A stretch of 64,000 nucleotides of DNA, from contig OV277859.1 of NCBI GenBank assembly GCA_922989275.2, positions 85,184,198-85,248,197 of the forward strand, read 5' to 3'. Under the pieces are notes generated by a model. The model had not been told where the DNA came from and did no database searches. It worked only from the letters and a program-made list of their open reading frames with translations. Position numbers and translations under genes: made by a program. Each line of letters opens with the position of its first letter. The stretch's first letter is position 1. This document shows positions 63,356-64,000 of this stretch, in pieces. The DNA comes from Gari tellinella. Its lineage: Eukaryota; Mollusca; Bivalvia; Cardiida; Psammobiidae.

Positions 63356-64000
63356 CGTTACCAGTTTTGACGCCATTAAGCGATAAACTCGCCGTAATTT
63401 TTGACAGCTATACAGAGTTCCCATTCACGCACAGATGTACGTGATTCACGTATAATTTTAAAAAAATCACGCATAAAATCAATGCCCTGAACGTGCATGC
63501 ACGCACAGACTTATGTTGCAGATAATGCCGAAATCGGATGTAAGAATACCATTTTTTATTAACAAACTAGAGGAAAATACAAGTTAAACGTCAAAGACTC
63601 AAAGTCCGACGAGTCAATTTAGATTTGTTTTTCATTTTCCTTATAGTGTCTATCAGGCGCTTGACAATTCTTATCATTCATCGCGAATCCGATGATTTAG
63701 CGGTTTAAAATAGATTGTTGGATTTCCATTCTCTGTACCTAATAAAGTCGCTAATTTTTCTATCAAATGTTTTTATAAGAATTCAATACTTATTTAGAGG
63801 AAGACGTGTTTGAAAAATGCTGACAAATGATTAAAAAAAAAGTCCTATCATAGGTCTTTCTGGTCACTTTCGATTTCAAAACAGCGATGCCATTTTTTTA
63901 TGCGAAATCCGACTACACAGTCCAAAAACTGGACGGGTTATCAGATGTATTTTATCCTGTCTATTAACAATGTTGGGGAAAATGCCTGATTTAATGAGAC
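63356..64000. other. No gene recognised
   Basis: Contains CACGCACAGATGTACGTGA and a related inverted-looking stretch near 63425-63510, otherwise AT-rich sequence with no supported feature. Confidence 0.4.

Overview
The window looks like nuclear DNA of an invertebrate animal, most likely a mollusc and perhaps a bivalve. It is AT-rich, has short exons bounded by GT/AG, very long introns, and a dense load of non-LTR retrotransposons, one LTR retrotransposon and many short inverted-repeat elements. The taxon is an inference from repeat style and gene structure; nothing in the sequence proves it. No rRNA, tRNA, CRISPR array or prokaryotic operon was seen.

One host gene dominates. A minus-strand ENPP (ectonucleotide pyrophosphatase/phosphodiesterase, ENPP1/ENPP3 type) starts with an ATG at 51050 and runs leftwards off the window. 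I could place 19 coding exons (51015-51050 to 1433-1559), all with consistent reading phase. They encode about 719 residues: a short cytoplasmic tail, one membrane anchor, a Ser/Thr/Pro-rich stalk, the complete two-metal catalytic domain and most of the nuclease-like domain. The last exons lie beyond base 1. The stalk appears to lack the somatomedin-B domains of vertebrate ENPP1/3.

The introns are filled with mobile DNA. A nearly intact LINE lies at 19718-23820. Several LINE 3' ends with simple-repeat tails occur at 7849-8119, 13262-14075 and 15240-15720. There are dozens of MITE-like elements. Some have TTAA-flanked CCCTTT/CCCTTA/CCCATT ends (piggyBac-like); others have TA-flanked CAGTGCTCCC or CAGTAAAACC ends (pogo/Tc1-mariner-like). 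Most carry a long perfect or near-perfect palindrome in the middle.

The right part (about 54.1-61.7 kb) is a retrotransposon nest. A degraded LINE (54167-60536, minus) is split by a young Ty3/gypsy-like LTR element (55627-59877) with a 5-bp target duplication. That element is internally rearranged: its RNase H end and integrase are inverted and flanked by a 207-bp direct duplication. A plus-strand CR1/L2-like LINE end follows at 60780-61720. The last 2 kb hold one more MITE and a short open frame behind a TATA-like motif, with no recognised gene.

The most unusual pattern is modularity of the MITEs. The same central palindromes occur between unrelated terminal repeats, and one element (27102-27377) has one end of each superfamily joined at the shared core.
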